A stretch of DNA of 64,000 bases from NCBI GenBank assembly GCA_964415795.1, contig CAYQBN010000001.1, forward strand, positions 1 to 64,000, written 5' to 3'. Of this stretch, positions 59,618-64,000 are shown one piece after another. Position numbers and translations under genes: made by a program. The stretch's first letter is position 1, and each line of letters starts with the position of its first letter. Source of the stretch: CALITV01 sp964415795 (GTDB lineage Bacteria > UBP6 > UBA1177 > JAKLFG01). The notes beneath the pieces are model-generated. The model saw nothing but the letters and a program-made list of their open reading frames with translations, was not told the DNA's origin and did no database searches.

Positions 59618-59648
59618 ACGAACACACAGGAGTTAAAGGAGAAAGTTG

Positions 59649-61484
59649 ATGGACAGACTTGTCGTGTCGATTTTGGGAATCGCGTTCTTTGTGGTCCTAA
59701 CTTCCTGCGGCGGGAAAAACGCTTCTTCCAAGGATGACGAGATCGGCAGCGACACCGGCATACCGGTCGATGCCGAGGCCTCTCTGCCAGAGATCGATCA
59801 GGCACTTTCCGATAGTGGCACTGATGCCGCACTGACCGACGATCTCGTGGGCGCCGATGAGACGCCGACCGAAGAGGGAGATGTTCCTCTGGTTACCGAC
59901 GAGGAGCCAGCAGAGGATGGGGATACGCTGACGGGCGACGAGGAACCGGTGGAAGAGGACAGCCTCGCCAGTGACGAGGCGCAGAACGATGCTCCGATCG
60001 GGAACGATGAAACGAGCGAGTTCGAACCTGCCGACGACGGAACACCGCTCGGCGACGATGCCACGGTACCTGACGAGACCGCAGATGTGCCGGTTGATGT
60101 GGAAGACGATGCCGATGCAGCGACCGAGACCGACGCTCTCGCCGACGATGCGTCACCGGTAGATGAAGACAGCGCGGCTCCCGATCTCGATATCGTCGCA
60201 CCGCAGGTCTACCTCGTGAGCATCGACGGGTACGGCATCTGGCCGCGCCTCATGAAGATAGATGCGAAGACCGGCAAGGGGCGCGAAGTGTGCAAACTGC
60301 CGCAGTCGGTCGTCGGAGATCACTACAACTCATCGACCTTTTCGCGGAACGGCGCTCTCTGGCTTTCCAACAACACCAAACTGCGCTACGAGGTCATCGA
60401 TCCGTGCACCTGCCAGTTTATTCAAGAGTTCCCGCCGCACAACGCGGGACATACCCCCGGCATCACCGCGAGTTACCTCGATGGCTACCTCTATGGAGTG
60501 GAAACGGTCAACGACAACCTTTTGAAGATCAATGAATCGACGGGACAGACCGAGATCATCGGCCCACTCGGCAAAGACTTCGGCACGAGCGGCGCGACGC
60601 TCCCTGCCGACATGGCGACCCCCTACATCTATGCCATCAACGGCGCCGACAACGCACTCTACGCGATAGAGAAGGCGACCGGCGCGGCGACCCTCATCAC
60701 CGGCATCACGGGGGCGACCTTTCCCGCGGTCGGCATGGAGATGCATCCCGATGATCTCATTCTCTACGGATGTACCGGTGCTACGACGCTGTACCAGCTC
60801 GACACGACGACCGGTATTGCAACCGCGGTGGGAACCACTACCGGACACAGTGAGCACTGCAATAACCTCGCGGCGCCGTGGACGAAGATCCAATGTCTCG
60901 AGGACCTCGATGTGAACGCCGATCCCTTTATCACTGGTACGACAGGCGACGACACCCTCACCGGCGACAAACTCTATGGCAACGATGGGAACGACACCTT
61001 GAACGGAACCACAGGTGCCGATGAACTTTACGGCAACGCTGGCAACGATACGATTCTTGGCTCTGACGGCAACGACCTGCTCTTCGGCGGCGCCGGTGAC
61101 GATGCCATCTGGGGGAATAAAGGTGACGACTTTGTCCGTGGAAGCACCGGCAACGACACCCTCTACGGCGGACAGGACAACGACACCATCATGGGCGACG
61201 ACGGGAACGACCTCCTCTACGGCAACAAAGGGGACGACCGCATTGAGGGCGGCGGCAACGACGACACCTACTACTACGAGTGCTTCAACGAGCCGGGAAA
61301 TGACACGATATTCGACCTCTGGGGCACCGACACCATCGTTCTCTTGACGACGAGCGGCGTCTGTTCGGTGACGAGCGATGCGAACTCGGGAGACGACCGT
61401 ATCCTCACCCTCAGCGACGGCGGCAGTATCGCCATCATCGGCGGTGCCGGCGCCTATCCGATCGAACAGATCGTGACACAGTAA
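59649..61484 (+). CDS. RTX-repeat lipoprotein with acidic linker
   Basis: Precursor of 611 residues. The signal peptide ends VLTSC (Cys20). A very acidic linker of about 155 residues follows, rich in DEE, DDA and TDE. A beta-rich part (residues 185-420) has propeller-like repeats (YLVSIDGYGIWPRLMKIDAK, DGYLYGVETVNDNLLKI, TPYIYAINGADNALYAIEKA). Then comes an RTX region of about eleven glycine/aspartate nonapeptides (residues about 430-540), the calcium-binding parallel beta-roll. The C-terminus (ILTLSDGGSIAIIGG) resembles the cap of RTX rolls. It may be a calcium-dependent surface adhesin or sensor. Start ATG 59649 follows AAAGGAGAAAGTTG. It shares an operon with the cyclase. Confidence 0.88.
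   Translation: MDRLVVSILGIAFFVVLTSCGGKNASSKDDEIGSDTGIPVDAEASLPEIDQALSDSGTDAALTDDLVGADETPTEEGDVPLVTDEEPAEDGDTLTGDEEPVEEDSLASDEAQNDAPIGNDETSEFEPADDGTPLGDDATVPDETADVPVDVEDDADAATETDALADDASPVDEDSAAPDLDIVAPQVYLVSIDGYGIWPRLMKIDAKTGKGREVCKLPQSVVGDHYNSSTFSRNGALWLSNNTKLRYEVIDPCTCQFIQEFPPHNAGHTPGITASYLDGYLYGVETVNDNLLKINESTGQTEIIGPLGKDFGTSGATLPADMATPYIYAINGADNALYAIEKATGAATLITGITGATFPAVGMEMHPDDLILYGCTGATTLYQLDTTTGIATAVGTTTGHSEHCNNLAAPWTKIQCLEDLDVNADPFITGTTGDDTLTGDKLYGNDGNDTLNGTTGADELYGNAGNDTILGSDGNDLLFGGAGDDAIWGNKGDDFVRGSTGNDTLYGGQDNDTIMGDDGNDLLYGNKGDDRIEGGGNDDTYYYECFNEPGNDTIFDLWGTDTIVLLTTSGVCSVTSDANSGDDRILTLSDGGSIAIIGGAGAYPIEQIVTQ
60935..61275 (+). repeat. RTX nonapeptide array
   Basis: About eleven 9-10 residue repeats of the form G-N-x-G-N-D-T-L-x-G are encoded in this interval. 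The DNA repeats are imperfect, so this is an old array. It should form a calcium-bound beta-roll. Confidence 0.9.
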
Positions 61485-61490
61485 TCCCGA

Positions 61491-62687
61491 TCACTTCCTT
61501 TTCCGATACGCCTCGAGCGCGAGGCGGAGTATCTCCATCGCCCTCTTGGTCTTCTCGACATTGAGGACAAACGCGATGCGCGCCTCGTTGCGGCCGAGGC
61601 CGGGGGTGGCGTAGAAGCCTTCGGCGGGCGCGAGCATGACCGTTTCGTTGTTCACATGGAAATCGGTGAGCATCCAGATCACGAAGTCCTCGGCGTCGGC
61701 GACCGGCAGGCGCACGATGATGTAGAACGCTCCCTTCGGCACCTTGTACTCGACGCCCGGTATCTTCGCGAGCCCTTCGAGGACCGTGTCACGACGCCGT
61801 TTGTATTCGCCGACCATTTCGTCGAAGTACTCTTTGCCGAGGTCGGCGGTCGGCACCGCCATGAGCTGTTCTATCGTCGGCGGGCAGAGCCGCGCCTGCC
61901 CGAAACAGAGTGCCGCCTGCATGACCGCCTTGTTGCGGCTGATGAAGGCGCCGATGCGGGCGCCGCAGGCCGAGAAGCGTTTCGAGATGCTGTCCATCAC
62001 GACGACATGCTCGTCGATGTCGCGAAACTCGAGGAGCGAAGTGTGCTTTTCGCCGCTGAAGATGAATTCACGGTACACCTCGTCACCGAAGAGGAAGAGG
62101 TTGTGCTTCTTGGCAAGGTAGGCGAGTTTGCGCAATTCGTCCTCACCGTAGAGTTTGCCCGTCGGATTGTTCGGGTTGCAGATCATGAAAGCCTTGGTCT
62201 TCGGGGTGATGAGCCGCTCGATGACCGAGATGTCGGGCAGCTCCCAGTCGTCCTCGAGCCGTGTGGTGATGGGACGGATCACGACCGACGACTGCGTCGC
62301 GAACCCGTTGTAGTTGGTGTAGAACGGCTCGGGGACAAGGATCTCGTCGCCCGGATCGCAGCAGACGGTCATGCCCATGATGATCGCCTCGCTGCCGCCG
62401 CTCGTTACGATGATGTTTTCGCGGGACAGTTCTATGCCGTAGCGCTTGTAGTACCGGATAAGCGCATCCTGATACTCGGGAAGCCCCTGCGACGGACCGT
62501 AGGCAACCACTTTCGTCGGGAGATGTTTGGCGATGTCGAGCATGACGGCCGGCGTCTCGATGTCGGGCTGACCGATGTTCAGTTGGTAGATTGTCTTTCC
62601 CGCCGCTATCGCCTTGTCGGCATAGGGCTTCAGTTTGCGAATGGGAGAGGGCGGCATCGCCGCGCCCCGTTTCGATGCGGTTATCAT
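61491..62687 (-). CDS. Class I/II PLP-dependent aminotransferase (aspartate/alanine type)
   Basis: Fold-type I aminotransferase of 398 residues. Visible are NIGQPDIETP, the VTSGGSEAIIMGM cofactor loop, CNPNNPTGKLYGEDEL, FGDEVYREFIF and the PLP lysine in DSISKRFSACGARIG. The Arg that binds the substrate carboxylate is in EARIAFVLN. The N-terminal PPSPIRKLKPYADKAIAAGK matches aspartate aminotransferase-like enzymes. The substrate is not certain. The ATG at 62687 follows GGAGGAGCCGTC. It is about 146 bases downstream of the FKBP gene. Confidence 0.9.
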   Translation of the reverse strand: MITASKRGAAMPPSPIRKLKPYADKAIAAGKTIYQLNIGQPDIETPAVMLDIAKHLPTKVVAYGPSQGLPEYQDALIRYYKRYGIELSRENIIVTSGGSEAIIMGMTVCCDPGDEILVPEPFYTNYNGFATQSSVVIRPITTRLEDDWELPDISVIERLITPKTKAFMICNPNNPTGKLYGEDELRKLAYLAKKHNLFLFGDEVYREFIFSGEKHTSLLEFRDIDEHVVVMDSISKRFSACGARIGAFISRNKAVMQAALCFGQARLCPPTIEQLMAVPTADLGKEYFDEMVGEYKRRRDTVLEGLAKIPGVEYKVPKGAFYIIVRLPVADAEDFVIWMLTDFHVNNETVMLAPAEGFYATPGLGRNEARIAFVLNVEKTKRAMEILRLALEAYRKRK

Positions 62688-62725
62688 GACGGCTCCTCCG
62701 ACAATAAGTGACCAAAAACAAAGAA

Positions 62726-62754
62726 GTAGTAGCCTTCTGTCTCCGAAAAGGCAA
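62726..62754 (-). promoter_or_regulatory. Weak promoter candidate for the aminotransferase gene
   Basis: Minus-strand -35 TTGCCT (62754-62749), 17-base spacer, -10 TACTAC (62731-62726), 38 bases before ATG 62687. The -10 is a poor match. Confidence 0.3.
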
Positions 62755-62801
62755 GAAAACGACGATGACCGGTCAGAAAGAGGATACGGTCGAGAGTTTC
62801 A

Positions 62802-62823
62802 CCGGCATCCGTGGATATGCCGG
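62802..62823. other. Inverted repeat after the FKBP gene
   Basis: CCGGCAT (62802-62808) and ATGCCGG (62817-62823) form a 7-bp stem with an 8-base loop, 11 bases after the FKBP stop. No T-run follows on the minus strand, so it may be a weak or factor-dependent terminator or a processing site. Confidence 0.4.
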
Positions 62824-62833
62824 CACCTGAGAG

Positions 62834-63577
62834 TCACTTCTTCGGCTTCGCGGCGTTGTCACCCTTCTCGATCCCAAGAAGTTCGACCTCGAATATGAGG
62901 ACCGATCCGGGAACGATCTTATCGCCCATCTGACGCTCGCCGTACGCAAGGTTATCGGGAATCACGAACCGATATTTCGAGCCGACCTTCATGAGTTGCA
63001 GTCCTTCGGTCCACCCCGGGATAACGCGGTTAAGTTGGAATTTCGCCGGCTCACCGCGCTTTATCGAACTGTCGAACTCGGTCCCGTCGGTGAGCGTGCC
63101 GACATAGTGGACCGTGACCGTATCTTCAGGTTTCGGCTGAGGGCCGTTCCCCTCTTTGATGACCTCGTACTGCAGACCGCTCGCCGTCACCTTGACGCCG
63201 GGCCGTTTGGCGTTATCATCGAGGAATTTCTTCCCCTTCTCGCGGTTCTCCGCCGCCTTCTTCGCGTTCGCTTCCTGCATCTTCTTCATAATGCTCATCT
63301 GGAACTCCTGCATGACCTGCCGGAACTCTTCATCGCTCATAAGATAATCCTTCCCAGCAAGCCCATCCTCGAGCCCTTTCATGAAGAGTTTCACATTCAC
63401 TTCCATCTCGCTCCGCTTGAAGTTCTTTCCCATGTCGAGACCTATGCCGTAGGAGACCTTGTCCATCTGGCTCTTGAGGTCCTCTTTGGAAAGCTCCTTC
63501 GGAGCCGCTTCACCGCCCTTCTGACAACCTAACAAAGCCACAGCGCCCAGCATTACCACCATCGCGATCGTTTTCAT
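62834..63577 (-). CDS. FKBP-type peptidyl-prolyl isomerase lipoprotein
   Basis: FkpA/Mip-like periplasmic or outer-membrane prolyl isomerase of 247 residues. Signal peptide ends LLGC (Cys18). The N-terminal helical dimerisation domain (residues 30-125, KVSYGIGLDMGKNFK) is followed by an FKBP domain (residues 125-240) with VTVHYVGTLTDGTEFDSS, PGWTEGLQLM and FVIPDNLAYGERQ. It helps fold secreted proteins. Start ATG 63577; AGGACATCCTC precedes it. Confidence 0.95.
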   Translation of the reverse strand: MKTIAMVVMLGAVALLGCQKGGEAAPKELSKEDLKSQMDKVSYGIGLDMGKNFKRSEMEVNVKLFMKGLEDGLAGKDYLMSDEEFRQVMQEFQMSIMKKMQEANAKKAAENREKGKKFLDDNAKRPGVKVTASGLQYEVIKEGNGPQPKPEDTVTVHYVGTLTDGTEFDSSIKRGEPAKFQLNRVIPGWTEGLQLMKVGSKYRFVIPDNLAYGERQMGDKIVPGSVLIFEVELLGIEKGDNAAKPKK

Positions 63578-63610
63578 GAGGATGTCCTCGAAAAGTTGAT
63601 AACGGAAGCG

Positions 63611-63639
63611 ACCCTATCAGAAAGGAGCGCCTTTTGCAA
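63611..63639 (-). promoter_or_regulatory. Promoter for the FKBP lipoprotein gene
   Basis: Minus-strand -35 TTGCAA (63639-63634), 17-base spacer, -10 TAGGGT (63616-63611), about 34 bases before ATG 63577. Confidence 0.5.
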
Positions 63640-63644
63640 AGAAA

Positions 63645-64000
63645 TCAGCCAATAAAACAGAAGAGGAGGAAGAGCACGAGGTTGGCGACGGCGTGAAGCA
63701 CTATCGCGGGAACGACCGAGCCGCCGCTCCGTTCGGTAAGCCAGCCGAAAAGGAGCGAGGGAAAAAAGGTCGCCGCCGCGAGCGGGTTGAGGAAGGCGAT
63801 CGCATGGGCGATGCCGAAGAGCGCCGCGGCGAGAAGGTTCTTGCGCGAGACGAAGAGGAATGCCGGCTTTGCATGATGCGCGAGCGCCGTCTCTTGGAGC
63901 CAGCCGCGGAAGAAGAACTCTTCGGGAACGGCGGCGGTGAGGGCAAGGAGCACCGCCTTATTGAACGCTTCCTGAAGGCTCTGAGGATCGGGCAGAACGA
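63645..64000 (-). CDS. CPBP-family intramembrane metalloprotease (5' partial)
   Basis: The frame runs in from the right edge (at least 15 codons beyond the internal GTG at 63953) and stops at 63645. The visible 117 residues hold the CPBP signature: PEEFFFRGWLQE (Glu-Glu-x3-Arg), FGIAHAIAF and HAVANL, the zinc-ligand motifs of CAAX-type intramembrane proteases. Bacterial members act in processing of small peptides or have unknown roles. The N-terminus is missing, so total length is unknown. FKBP lies downstream with its own promoter. Confidence 0.88.
   Translation of the reverse strand, partial: VLPDPQSLQEAFNKAVLLALTAAVPEEFFFRGWLQETALAHHAKPAFLFVSRKNLLAAALFGIAHAIAFLNPLAAATFFPSLLFGWLTERSGGSVVPAIVLHAVANLVLFLLFCFIG

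Overview
The window is 64 kb of high-GC chromosome from a Gram-negative (diderm) bacterium. Supporting features are signal peptidase II, two Lgt-type transferases, at least nine lipobox proteins, two predicted outer-membrane barrels and a complete-looking PBP1A/MurJ pair. Several lipoproteins have a long Asp/Glu/Thr-rich linker after the lipidated cysteine. One also carries a CGNG...EGTEVCD cysteine motif and Lcl/DUF1566-type domains. This style is familiar from uncultured Myxococcota-like and former deltaproteobacterial genomes, but the window alone cannot fix the lineage. I see no phage, transposon, integrase, CRISPR array or rRNA. Most of the window is core metabolism interleaved with lineage-specific secreted proteins.

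Layout. 1-2 kb: end of a repeat/TPR protein, rsmD, a Cys-rich lipoprotein. 2-9.7 kb (minus): an AddB/AddA-like helicase-nuclease pair, rmuC, a secreted lipoprotein. 9.8-12.6 kb (minus): a promoter, a lysine riboswitch with a hairpin that hides the ribosome-binding site, lysC and lysA. 12.9-16.8 kb (minus): secreted proteins, an orphan ExbB/TolQ-type channel, an SDR. 16.8-24 kb (plus): SpoVR, then ileS-lspA-lgt-FAD oxidase. 24-29.2 kb (minus): a barrel protein and serS with two membrane or surface genes. 29.3-35.3 kb (plus): a second Lgt-like gene, glyS (no glyQ beside it), an ankyrin lipoprotein, a large multidomain lipoprotein. 35.3-39.5 kb (minus): a TPR membrane protein, a GH57 glucanase-type enzyme, galT. 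39.6-43.9 kb (plus): a candidate structured RNA, an M29 aminopeptidase, rimI, pyrK-pyrD, a LysM/M23 lipoprotein, tRNA-Arg(CCU). 43.9-48.7 kb (minus): queD, a Nudix gene, PBP1A, murJ. 48.9-52.8 kb (plus): a poly-Glu barrel protein, a lipoprotein, a uracil-5 methyltransferase, a lone receiver protein. 52.8-56.2 kb (minus): metG and yceD-rpmF-plsX. 56.3-61.5 kb: MEMO and AMMECR1 genes, a convergent membrane ferredoxin, then a class III nucleotidyl cyclase followed by an RTX lipoprotein. 61.5-64 kb (minus): an aminotransferase, an FKBP lipoprotein, a truncated CPBP protease.

How it works together. Genes are tightly packed, and same-strand neighbours often share ATGA or GTGA overlaps. Transcription units start from readable sigma70-like promoters: -35 TTGACA or TTGCAA, spacer 16-18, -10 TATNNT. 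In three places the TGA stop of the upstream gene lies inside the TTGACA -35 of the next unit. The items I consider most worth testing are the cyclase-RTX pair, the structured RNA at about 39.63-39.75 kb, the stop/-35 fusions and the acidic-linker lipoprotein families. I did not find one clear-cut new defence or mobile system.
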